A program made the translations under genes and the position numbers. From Reyranellaceae bacterium (lineage in GTDB: Bacteria > Pseudomonadota > Alphaproteobacteria > Reyranellales > Reyranellaceae), in NCBI GenBank assembly GCA_022844045.1, contig JALHMM010000071.1:1-35410 (forward strand): a stretch of DNA of 35,410 nucleotides, given 5' to 3'. Shown here in pieces: positions 6,948 to 15,406 of this stretch. Under the pieces are notes generated by a model. That model saw only the letters and a list, made by a program, of their open reading frames with translations. It was not told where the DNA came from and did no database searches. Position 1 is the stretch's first letter. The number at the start of each line of letters is the position of its first letter.

Positions 6948-8372
6948 CTACCCCTTCGCCAATCTCTTCACCTCGCCCGACGCGATGATGGCGCCGTCGG
7001 CGTAGGCTTCGTGGTTGGCGTCGACGTCTTCCAACCGATAGCGGTAGTTCACCATCAGGCCGCAGCTCTGGCGCAGGCCGTTGGGCGAGGCGTCGCCCAG
7101 CCAGTTGATGCGCTCGACGCGTGCACCGTTGCTGAGATGGAAATGCGCCACGCGATCGAGCGCGCGGCCATCATGGCTGCCCAGCAGATAGCGGGCGCAG
7201 AAGCGGATCAGCACCGGCTTGAGCGCGATCTCGGCGGCGGGCTGCTTGGTCCAATCGCCGCCATTCACCAGCCGCGTGATCGCGCCAGCGCCGCGCGGCT
7301 GGTCGGCGGCGTCGGCGGGCGGCGGGGAGACCGAGGCGAGATGGTCGATCTCCTCGGCCGACAGCCCGGCGTCGCCCTCGGCCGCCAAGGTCTTGAGTAG
7401 CCAGGAGCGGAAGCCGGGGATCGGCGAGAGCGTGGCGAAGTTCTTGATCTTGGGCAGGTCGCGCATGAGCTCGGCGGCGACGCGCTTGATCAGGAAGTTG
7501 CCGAAGCTGACGCCGGCCAGCCCCTCCTGGCAGTTGGAGATCGAATAGAAGATCGCCGTGTTCGCCTCGCCGGGATCGCGCGTCGGCGCCTTCTCGTCGA
7601 GCAGGCGGTGGACATCGCCGGCCATGCCGTCGACCAGCGCGACCTCGACGAAGATCAGCGGTTCGTCGGGCATGCGGGGGTGGAAGAAGGCGAAGCAGCG
7701 CCGGTCGGAATCGAGCCGGTTCTTCAGGTCGCTCCAGGAATGGATGGCGTGCACCGCCTCGTAGGCGATCAGCTTCTCCAGCAGCGCGGCCGGCGTGCGC
7801 CAATCGATGCGACGCAGATCGAGGAAGCCGACATCGAACCAGATCGCCAGCAGGCGGCGCAGGTCGTCGGCCAGCCGCGCCACGGCGGGATCGCCCCTGC
7901 CCAGCTTGAGGAGCTCGGCGCGCAGATCGACGATGAACTTCACACCCTCGGGCAATCCGTTGAACAGCGCCAGCAGCCGCGTCGCCGGCGTCTCCAGCGC
8001 GTCGCGCAGCTCCGTCTCGGCTTTGGCCCGCGCTCTGTCGTCCGTCGCCGCCTGCCAGCGCGCCACGGTGGCGGCCAGCGCGTCGCGGTCGAGCGCGTAG
8101 TCGCGCGCCAAGGTCAGCAGGAACCGCCGCCGGCCTTCTTGTGACAAAGCAAGATAGACGCCGCCCAATTCAGCGGCGCGCGCCCGTGCCGCGGTCTCGC
8201 CGCCGCGGCCGGACAGGCAGGCTTCGATGCGCGCCTTCAGCCGGGGCAGGTCGTCATCGGGCAGGTCCGGTCGCAGCGGCGCGCCCACCGCTTCGCGCGC
8301 GCCCGTCGCGACGCCCCTGAAGGTGCGCGAGACCCGATCCAGGGCACGATCGACGAGACCGGTGAGAGCCAT
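6948..8372 (-). CDS. Malonyl-CoA decarboxylase
   Basis: 474-residue enzyme converting malonyl-CoA to acetyl-CoA and CO2. The N-terminal ~190 residues form the helical domain; the C-terminal catalytic GNAT-like domain begins near WRTPAALLEKLIAYEAVHAI (about 191-210). Family signatures follow: FYSISNCQEGLAGVSFGNFL (275-294), LSPIPGF (315-321), FHLSNGA (411-417) and SCGLMVNYRY (436-445). Ser316 and His412 are the likely counterparts of the catalytic Ser and His of human MCD. The start at 8372 is preferred over ATG 8381: AGGAGGG ends directly against the latter but lies nine bases before 8372. It diverges from the thiolase at 8595, which could use the acetyl-CoA product. No targeting sequence is expected or seen. 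Confidence 0.93.
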   Translation of the reverse strand: MALTGLVDRALDRVSRTFRGVATGAREAVGAPLRPDLPDDDLPRLKARIEACLSGRGGETAARARAAELGGVYLALSQEGRRRFLLTLARDYALDRDALAATVARWQAATDDRARAKAETELRDALETPATRLLALFNGLPEGVKFIVDLRAELLKLGRGDPAVARLADDLRRLLAIWFDVGFLDLRRIDWRTPAALLEKLIAYEAVHAIHSWSDLKNRLDSDRRCFAFFHPRMPDEPLIFVEVALVDGMAGDVHRLLDEKAPTRDPGEANTAIFYSISNCQEGLAGVSFGNFLIKRVAAELMRDLPKIKNFATLSPIPGFRSWLLKTLAAEGDAGLSAEEIDHLASVSPPPADAADQPRGAGAITRLVNGGDWTKQPAAEIALKPVLIRFCARYLLGSHDGRALDRVAHFHLSNGARVERINWLGDASPNGLRQSCGLMVNYRYRLEDVDANHEAYADGAIIASGEVKRLAKG

Positions 8373-8381
8373 GGGGTTCAT

Positions 8382-8388
8382 CCCTCCT
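8382..8388 (-). promoter_or_regulatory. Shine-Dalgarno that selects the malonyl-CoA decarboxylase start
   Basis: AGGAGGG on the minus strand. It abuts the first in-frame ATG (8381) with no spacer, which would not allow normal initiation, but is nine bases from the next ATG (8372). The downstream ATG is therefore the probable start. Confidence 0.7.
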
Positions 8389-8594
8389 GCGCCAGCCGGC
8401 CGAGGCTGCCGCCGCACTATGGCCGCCGCATGACGACAATACGATGTGGGCGGGCGCCCGGGCTTGGCAAGATGCGCGCCACACCGCTGCATGGCGGCCC
8501 TCGCGAAACCGCCGCCAAAACGCCTTCGACTCCGGCGGAAGCCGGTGATATCCGGGCGGTATCGCATCAAAGCCGGACCACCGGGAGCGAGATC

Positions 8595-9797
<1,203 letters not shown>

Positions 9798-9854
9798 TTG
9801 CCGAGAGTTTTCTCCCGTCTCGCGGGAGATGCCGGGATCTAGCCGGCCAACTCA

Positions 9855-9879
9855 GGGGCGCCTCACGGCGCCCCTTTTT
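9855..9879 (+). terminator. Rho-independent terminator after the thiolase gene
   Basis: Perfect 8-bp stem GGGGCGCC / GGCGCCCC with a TCAC loop, followed by five T. It lies 58 bases after the thiolase stop. A weaker hairpin precedes it (TCTCCCG / CGGGAGA, 9811-9829), resembling the end of a family B repeat. Confidence 0.9.
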
Positions 9880-9889
9880 CATTGGCGGG

Positions 9890-9958
9890 CTGTCATCCCC
9901 GAGCGGAGCGAGGGATCCAGGCCGACCCTGGATCCCTCGCTTCGCTCGGGATGACAGG
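9890..9958. repeat. Palindromic intergenic repeat, family A, copy 2
   Basis: 69-bp inverted repeat: CTGTCATCCCCGAGCGGAGC, then GAGGGATCCAGG, mirrored by CCTGGATCCCTC and GCTCGGGATGACAG. The arms are almost perfectly complementary around GCCGAC. It matches copy 1 at 3249-3320 in ends and core. It lies between the thiolase terminator and the convergent LysE gene. Confidence 0.88.
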
Positions 9959-9966
9959 GGATCGAC

Positions 9967-10587
9967 TCACGCGCGGCGGATCATCGCCGTCATCACGCCG
10001 GCGCCGATCAGCACGCCGCCGCCGACGCGGTTCACCACGCGACGCACCGCGGGCCTGCGGATCGCGCCGCGGGCGCGGCCGGCGAGCAGGGCATAGAGGC
10101 CGGCGTTGAGTGCCGCGAGCGTCACGAAGGTGGCTACGAGCAACGCCGCCTGCGGCGCGATCGGTGCCGCGGCGTCCATGAACTGCGGCACGAAGGCAAC
10201 GAAGAACAGGATGCTCTTGGGGTTGAGCGCGGTGACCGCATAGGCGTGCGCCAGCATGGTCCAGGCCGGTCGCCGCTCGATCGCCGCGTCAGCTTCCGCA
10301 CTCACCGGCGCGCGCCACAGCTTGATGCCGAGCCACACCAGATAGGCCGCGCCGATCCACTTCAACACCGTGAACAGCTCGGCCGAAGCGGCGAGCAAGG
10401 CGCCGACGCCCAGCAGCGACAAGGTCATCGCCGTCAGATCGCCCAGCGCCACGCCGGCGACGATCGCCAATGCCGCGCGTCGGCCTTCACCCAACGCGTA
10501 GCCGATCACCAGCGCCACGGTCGGCCCGGGAATGATCAGCACCAGCGTCGCCGCGGCGCAGAATGCCAGCCAAAGCTCGAATGCCAT
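9967..10587 (-). CDS. LysE/RhtB family amino-acid exporter
   Basis: 206-residue inner-membrane protein with about six hydrophobic segments. The N-terminal family signature is IIPGPTVALVIGYALGEGRR (about 20-39), matching the GPxxxxV pattern of LysE/RhtB exporters, followed by the conserved ALNPKSILFFVAFVPQF segment in the second half. It should export an amino acid or derivative (homoserine lactone, threonine, lysine type) by proton antiport; substrate is unknown. ATG 10587 has a GAGGGAG ribosome site about six bases upstream, so the short in-frame extension to 10614 is rejected. It diverges from the reductase at 10675. Confidence 0.9.
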   Translation of the reverse strand: MAFELWLAFCAAATLVLIIPGPTVALVIGYALGEGRRAALAIVAGVALGDLTAMTLSLLGVGALLAASAELFTVLKWIGAAYLVWLGIKLWRAPVSAEADAAIERRPAWTMLAHAYAVTALNPKSILFFVAFVPQFMDAAAPIAPQAALLVATFVTLAALNAGLYALLAGRARGAIRRPAVRRVVNRVGGGVLIGAGVMTAMIRRA

Positions 10588-10674
10588 CGTCCGCTCCCTC
10601 GAAAGCCGGGCCACTCAAGACAGCGACATTACTTGCCGTCAACCGGCGCCTCGGCCAAGGTCGCGGCGATCGCC

Positions 10675-11964
10675 ATGACCCAGTCCTCCGCTTCCATCGC
10701 CGTCGTCGGCGCCGGTCCATCGGGCTTCTACGCCGTCGACGCGCTCAGCCGCGCGCGGCCCGACGCGCGCATCGACATCATCGATCGTTTGCCGACGCCA
10801 TTTGGCCTGGTGCGCCACGGCGTGGCGCCCGACCACCAGGGCACCAAGGGCGTGACGCGCCAGTTCGACCGGCTGCTGGCCAAGCCCGGTGTGCGTTTCG
10901 TCGGCGGCGTGGAGCTGGGCCGCGACGTGTCGCTCGACGAATTGCGCGCGGCCTACGACGCGGTTCTCATCGCCACCGGCTGCGGCCGCGATCGCCGGCT
11001 CGGCATTTCCGGCGAGGATCTCGACGGTGTGATGGGCTCGATGCGCTTCGTCGACTGGTTCAACGCGCATCCCGATGCCGTCGACCTGACCGAGACGATC
11101 GCGCAGGCGCGTCACGTCGCGGTGATCGGCAACGGCAATGTCGCCATCGACGTCGCGCGCGTCTTCGCCAAGACCGCCGAGGAGATGGCGAAGTCCGACA
11201 TCGATCCGCGCGCGCAGGCGGCGATCGCCGCGATGCCGCTGGAGACGGTGACGCTCTACGGCCGGCGCGGGCCGGCCGAGGCGAGCTTCACCATCAACGA
11301 GCTCAACGAGATGGGCCGATTGGCGCGCGCGGTGGCGCTGGTCGACCCCGCCGATGTCGCGAACGCTGCGGCGCCCGATGGCGATCCGACGCCCGAGCGC
11401 GTGCGCAAGCAGAAGAACATCGAGACGCTGCGCGGCTTCTCCGCCAATGCGCCCGGCGCCAAGCCGATCGCCCTGGCCTTCCGCTTCCACCACGCACCGC
11501 TGACATTCAGCGGCGAGAATGGCCGCATCATCGGCATCAACTTCGCTGACGGCTTCTACGCGCCGGCTGACCTGGCGATCACCTGCATCGGCTACGACGC
11601 GATTGTGCCCGAGGGCCTGCCGGCCGAGCGTGGCCGGATCGCCAACGACGAGGGACGCGTGCGCGGCCTGCCGGATGTCTACGTCGTCGGCTGGGCGCGT
11701 CGCGGCCCGAGCGGCACGATCCCCACCAGTCGCGCCGATTCCTTCGCCGTCGCCGAGCGCCTGGTAGCCGATCTCGCGCCGTCGTCGAAGCCCGGGCCCG
11801 GTGGTCTCGACGCGCTGCTGGCCACGCGCGGTGTCGCCACCATCGACACCGCCGGCTGGCTGCGTATCGACAAGGCGGAGAGCGAGACCGGCGCGCGCGA
11901 AGGCCGGCCGCGTGTCAAGCTGGCGAGCTGGGCGGCGTTGCGCGCGGTTTCTAATCCAGCCTGA
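10675..11964 (+). CDS. Ferredoxin-NADP reductase of the adrenodoxin reductase (FprA) type
   Basis: 429-residue flavoprotein transferring electrons between NADPH and a ferredoxin. The FAD dinucleotide fold is VVGAGPSGFYA (about 10-20), followed by the family signature PTPFGLVRHGVAPDHQGTKG (39-58). The NADP fold is VIGNGNVAIDVARVF (149-163), then RRGPAEASFT and ELNEMG, and near the C-terminus GWARRGPSGTIPTSRADS, all diagnostic of adrenodoxin reductase/FprA. ATG 10675 precedes the FAD motif by the usual distance; the long in-frame extension upstream overlaps the LysE gene antisense and is rejected. The stop lies inside the end of the convergent MBL gene (14-bp overlap). Likely partners are the P450 at 31606, via a ferredoxin elsewhere, or another ferredoxin-dependent enzyme; this is inference. 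Confidence 0.92.
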   Translation: MTQSSASIAVVGAGPSGFYAVDALSRARPDARIDIIDRLPTPFGLVRHGVAPDHQGTKGVTRQFDRLLAKPGVRFVGGVELGRDVSLDELRAAYDAVLIATGCGRDRRLGISGEDLDGVMGSMRFVDWFNAHPDAVDLTETIAQARHVAVIGNGNVAIDVARVFAKTAEEMAKSDIDPRAQAAIAAMPLETVTLYGRRGPAEASFTINELNEMGRLARAVALVDPADVANAAAPDGDPTPERVRKQKNIETLRGFSANAPGAKPIALAFRFHHAPLTFSGENGRIIGINFADGFYAPADLAITCIGYDAIVPEGLPAERGRIANDEGRVRGLPDVYVVGWARRGPSGTIPTSRADSFAVAERLVADLAPSSKPGPGGLDALLATRGVATIDTAGWLRIDKAESETGAREGRPRVKLASWAALRAVSNPA

Positions 11965-12766
11965 CCGCCCAGCCCTTTAGCGCCGCGCTCGAGGGTGGGT
12001 AGCGGTCCATCACGCGCGCGTCGTGGCCGGGCACGACCATGTCCTGGCGGCCGTCGGCGAGTTTCTTCAGCCTGTCATAGCCGGACAGCATGTCGGCGAC
12101 GTTGAAGACGATGGCGAACAGCTTGTCGTCCTCGATGCCCCAGTAGTAGTGCGCCGCGTCGGAAGCCAGCACGAGCCAGCCGTTGCGCGTCCACACCCGC
12201 ACCGACTGGATGCCCATGGTGTGGCCGCCGATGTGGTGCACCGTCAGCCCGGGCGCGATCTCGCCGTCGCCGTCGTGGAAGACGACGCGATCGCCGTAGA
12301 GATGGCGCACCATCGCCACCACTTCCTCGACCTCGTAGGCGTGGCGGAACGGCTTCTTGGTCATGTGCCGGCCAGTGGCGAACTGCATTTCCGTGTCCTG
12401 CACGTGATAGCGCGCCTTGGGAAACATCGCCCAGCCGCCGACATGGTCGTAGTGCAGGTGGGTGATGATCACGTCGCGCACGTCGTCGGGCTCGACGCCG
12501 ATGTCGCGCAGGGTCAGGTCAGGCGAGCGCAGCATCTTGCGGCCGCGCTGGGCGCCCACCGCCTCGCTGAAGCCGGTGTCGATGACGATCGGCTGGCCGC
12601 CGACCAGCCGCTTGCCGTCCTCGCCCAGCGGGATCGCCACCCAGACGAAATAGTCCATGGGATGATCGCCGTCGTGCGGATCGGCCATGATCTGCACCTC
12701 GTGCGCCTTGCGCGGCAGATGGGCGTATTTGCAGGCGTGCACTTCGTAGGTTGGCAGGTTGGGCAT
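11951..12766 (-). CDS. MBL-fold hydrolase, N-acyl-homoserine-lactonase-like
   Basis: 271 residues with a complete two-zinc metallo-beta-lactamase site: H103-x-H105-x-D107-H108 in THLHYDHVGG, His182 in GGHTMG, Asp203 in ASDAAH, and His248 in VPGHDA. The arrangement with Asp203 and the HYYWG segment resembles the AiiA/AttM lactonases that open AHL signals, but this group also includes lactonases for other substrates. No signal peptide; cytosolic. It follows the CoA-transferase gene by 63 bp on the same strand and is probably co-transcribed with it, so it may open a lactone made or used in that pathway instead of a quorum signal. Confidence 0.88.
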   Translation of the reverse strand: MPNLPTYEVHACKYAHLPRKAHEVQIMADPHDGDHPMDYFVWVAIPLGEDGKRLVGGQPIVIDTGFSEAVGAQRGRKMLRSPDLTLRDIGVEPDDVRDVIITHLHYDHVGGWAMFPKARYHVQDTEMQFATGRHMTKKPFRHAYEVEEVVAMVRHLYGDRVVFHDGDGEIAPGLTVHHIGGHTMGIQSVRVWTRNGWLVLASDAAHYYWGIEDDKLFAIVFNVADMLSGYDRLKKLADGRQDMVVPGHDARVMDRYPPSSAALKGWAVRLD

Positions 12767-12829
12767 TGTGTCCTCTGGCGTTCCTCGCGGCGGTCACCCT
12801 CCCGCGCCGGACCGGCACGGGTCAACTGG

Positions 12830-14041
12830 TCAGCCGACGACGCCTTTGGCCTTCATCGCCGCGATCTCGGCGTCGGCGTAGCCCGCCTCCTTGAGAATCG
12901 CCTCGCTGTGCTCGCCCACATCAGGCGGCTTGCCGGCGCGGCGTGGTTGCGCGAAGCCCAGGCGGATCGGGTTGTTGAGCGTACGCGCGATGCCCTCGCC
13001 GTCGCAGGGCACGACGATGCCGGCGTGCAGGGCCTGCTCGTCGTCGGGGACGTCGATCACCCGGCCGATCTCGCCGAACGGCACGCCGATGCGGGTCAGC
13101 ACCTCGGACCAGTGTGCCCAGTCGTGGCGGGCGATCTCCGCATCGATCAGCTGCATCAACGTGACCGCGTGGATGCGCCGCGCGTTGCGGTCGAGGAAGC
13201 GTGGGTCGTCGATCCACGCCGCGTGGCCGAGCCCGCGGGCGATGTTGGGCCAGTGCTTCTCCTCGGGATTGGCGATCAGCAGGAACCAGCGGCCGTCCCT
13301 GGTCACGTATTGCTGGCCCAGCGCCGAGCGCGCGCGCTCGCGCGGCGGGCGTGGCGGCAGGGTGGCGCCCAGCATCGCAGCCTGGGTGAGCGTGCCGTTG
13401 GACCAGGCGCCGTTGGCGTAGAGCGAGGTGCCGGTCCAGCCGCCCTTGCCGGTGCGCTCGCGGCGGAACAGGCCGATCATGATCGCCGAGACGATGGTCA
13501 TGGCGGTGGCGCGGTCGCCCTGCGCCGGCAGCGAGAAATGCGGCGGCTGGCCTTCGTAGCGCGCCGCGTCGAGGATGCCGGAGCGGGCGAAGAAGGCGGT
13601 GACGTCGAAGCCCGGCCGGTCGCGGTCGGGACCGCTCTCGCCATAGCCGGTGAGCGAGAAGTAGATCAGGCGCGGGTTGACCGGCTCGATATCCTCCCAG
13701 CTGAGCTTCAGCCGCTCGCGTACCGGCGGCGGGAAATTGATGATCATGACGTCGGCCTGGGCGATCAGGCGCAACAGCGCGGCGTGGCCTTCGGGCGCTT
13801 TCAGGTCGAGCGCCAGCGATCGCTTGTTGCGGGCGTCGAGCTGCCAGGTGAAGTTGACGTTGGCCTGCGGATAGCTGGCGTTGCGCCAGCTCTGACGGTG
13901 CGGATCGCCGGCGCCCGGCGGTTCGATCTTGATGACGTCGGCGCCCCAGTCGCCCAGCACCACGGCGGCGGCCGGCGCGGCGATGAAGGAGCTGACATCG
14001 AGCACCCGGATGCCCTGCAGCGGCAGCGCTTCGTCGGTCAC
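12830..14041 (-). CDS. Family III CoA-transferase (CaiB/BaiF/formyl-CoA transferase-like)
   Basis: 403-residue class III CoA-transferase that moves CoA between carboxylic acids. The N-terminal GIRVLDVSSFIAAPAAA and LGDWGADVIKIEPPGAGDPHR (split here) are classic. The catalytic Asp is Asp146 in GFDVTAFFARSG, following SLTGYGESGP. The C-terminal GEHSEAILKEAGY segment matches the family end. The start codon is GTG at 14041, supported by GGGGAG about nine bases upstream on the minus strand; no better ATG exists before the first conserved strand. It precedes the MBL hydrolase. Donor and acceptor acids are unknown. Confidence 0.92.
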   Translation of the reverse strand: MTDEALPLQGIRVLDVSSFIAAPAAAVVLGDWGADVIKIEPPGAGDPHRQSWRNASYPQANVNFTWQLDARNKRSLALDLKAPEGHAALLRLIAQADVMIINFPPPVRERLKLSWEDIEPVNPRLIYFSLTGYGESGPDRDRPGFDVTAFFARSGILDAARYEGQPPHFSLPAQGDRATAMTIVSAIMIGLFRRERTGKGGWTGTSLYANGAWSNGTLTQAAMLGATLPPRPPRERARSALGQQYVTRDGRWFLLIANPEEKHWPNIARGLGHAAWIDDPRFLDRNARRIHAVTLMQLIDAEIARHDWAHWSEVLTRIGVPFGEIGRVIDVPDDEQALHAGIVVPCDGEGIARTLNNPIRLGFAQPRRAGKPPDVGEHSEAILKEAGYADAEIAAMKAKGVVG

Positions 14042-14188
14042 GGCGTTGTACTCCCCGGCGATTGTTTCCTTGGGCGGCGACTGTAGCCAAGCCGGCGGCC
14101 GCCGTGCTCGGCGATCCTGTCACGGAAGCGATGCACGGGGCGCGGATGATAGGATGGATGGTCGGCTGGCCCGACCGGAGGGAAAAGA

Positions 14189-14440
14189 ATGGATATCGGT
14201 ACGCTTCTGCTCACGATCGTCATCGGCTTCTTCGTTGGCCTGATCGCGAAGTTTCTGTTGCCCGGCCGCGATGTCAGCGGCTTTCTCGCCACGACCGTCG
14301 TGGGCGTCGTCGGCTCGATCCTCGCCACTTATGGCGGCCAGGCGCTGGGCATCTACCAGCCCGGCCAGACGGCGGGCTTCTTCGGCGCCGTGCTGGGCGC
14401 CATCGTGCTGCTGGTGCTGTTGCGCCTGATCCGGCGCTAG
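14189..14440 (+). CDS. GlsB/YeaQ/YmgE-type small stress membrane protein
   Basis: 83 residues, almost wholly hydrophobic, with three membrane segments: LLLTIVIGFFVGLIAKFLLP, the FLATTVVGVVGSILATYGGQ region, and GAVLGAIVLLVLLRL. The GLIAKFLLPGRD and FLATTVVGVVGS blocks are the signature of the transglycosylase-associated (Tag/GlsB) family, induced by stress in many bacteria; biochemical role unknown. A good ribosome site (GGAGGGAAAAGA) precedes ATG 14189. Its last four bases overlap the end of the convergent methyltransferase gene. I looked for an EcfG-type promoter (GGAAC-N17-GTT) upstream and found none. Confidence 0.92.
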   Translation: MDIGTLLLTIVIGFFVGLIAKFLLPGRDVSGFLATTVVGVVGSILATYGGQALGIYQPGQTAGFFGAVLGAIVLLVLLRLIRR

Positions 14441-14925
14441 CCGGCGCGGTAGAGGAAGTAGCGGCCGCGCGGCACGCCGTCGGGCTCCGGCAGGGCGACC
14501 CAGCGCGCGACGTCGAGCGGCTGGTTGGCCACGACATAGCCGCCGGGCGCCAGCAGCCGGTCGAGCGCCGGCCCCAGCCACCGGCCCATCTCCGTGTTGG
14601 CGGCGTGATCGCCGGTGCCGAGATCGGAGTGGATCAGCGCCGCGGCGCCTTCCAACTGGCGGCAAGCGCTAGCCGTGGTCTCGCGCGCATCGCCGAGAAA
14701 CAGGAACCGGTCGGGCGGCACGCAATCAGGATGGGCGTGCACCTCGCGCTCGAAGACGTGGATGGCGCGGCCGGGGAAAAGCTCGCGCAGATGATCGTAG
14801 GTGCGGCCGTTGCCCAGGCCGACCTCGAGGATCGGGCCCGGCATCGCGCGCACCAGCGGCGCCACATGGTTGAGGCAATCGCGCTGCGCCTGCATGCGGC
14901 GAATGAAGGAGTCGAGGCGGCTCAT
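14437..14925 (-). CDS. Small class I SAM-dependent methyltransferase-like protein
   Basis: 162 residues with a Rossmann-type SAM motif I, ILEVGLGNGRTYDHL (about 32-46), an acidic end of strand 2 in VFEREVHAHPD, and ALIHSDLGTGD (motif II/III region). It is at the short end for a methyltransferase and has no visible substrate domain, like the stand-alone Methyltransf_17-type proteins. It starts 10 bases after the stop of the cNMP-binding gene and is the third gene of the ABC exporter operon. Substrate unknown; a role linked to the exporter (modifying the exported compound) is inference. Confidence 0.82.
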   Translation of the reverse strand: MSRLDSFIRRMQAQRDCLNHVAPLVRAMPGPILEVGLGNGRTYDHLRELFPGRAIHVFEREVHAHPDCVPPDRFLFLGDARETTASACRQLEGAAALIHSDLGTGDHAANTEMGRWLGPALDRLLAPGGYVVANQPLDVARWVALPEPDGVPRGRYFLYRAG

Positions 14926-14935
14926 CGGGTGAAAA

Positions 14936-15388
14936 TCAGGCGGCCCTGGCTCTCATCGCGCTGAGCTGGCGGTTGGTGTCGTCGAGACGGTGGGCGAGCT
15001 CGCGCATGATCTCGACCGCCATGGTCGGGAACTCGGTGACCATGCGGAAGAACAGCTCCTTGGTGATCTTCAGCGCCGTCAGCGTCTCGCGCACCGTCAC
15101 CGTGGCGGTGCGGGGCACGTCGCACAATATGGCGATCTCGCCGACGAAGCCGTTCTTCTTCAGCTCGGCGACCTTGAGCGGGCCCGACGGTGTGTCGATG
15201 ATGATGTCGGCCGCGCCGCCCAGCACGACATACATCGCATCGCCGATATCGCCCTGGTGGCAGAGCTCCTGGCCGGGCGCGAAGGTCAGGCGCTCGCTGG
15301 TGAAGGCCAGCAGCTTCAGCTTGTTGGGCTCCAGCTTGGCGAACAGCGGCACGCCCTTCAGCAGTTCGACTTCCTCGTGGATGCTCAT
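14936..15388 (-). CDS. Stand-alone cyclic nucleotide-binding domain protein
   Basis: 150 residues, essentially one cNMP-binding (CRP/PKA-type) domain with short helices at both ends and no HTH or other output domain. The phosphate-binding cassette is intact: GEIAILCDVPRTAT (Gly83-Glu84 and Arg93-Thr94), where Glu contacts the ribose and Arg the cyclic phosphate. It should therefore really bind cAMP, cGMP or a relative. ATG 15388 has AGGGG seven bases upstream; the longer in-frame start at 15406 is less likely. It starts 18 bases after the ABC exporter stop, so it is probably a regulatory subunit or partner of that exporter (inference). Confidence 0.88.
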   Translation of the reverse strand: MSIHEEVELLKGVPLFAKLEPNKLKLLAFTSERLTFAPGQELCHQGDIGDAMYVVLGGAADIIIDTPSGPLKVAELKKNGFVGEIAILCDVPRTATVTVRETLTALKITKELFFRMVTEFPTMAVEIMRELAHRLDDTNRQLSAMRARAA

Positions 15389-15406
15389 GGTTGGTCCCCT
15401 GTGCAA

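Noticed and set aside
14042..14188. EcfG general-stress promoter before the GlsB-type gene
   Set aside because: No GGAAC-N17-GTT or near match in the gap.
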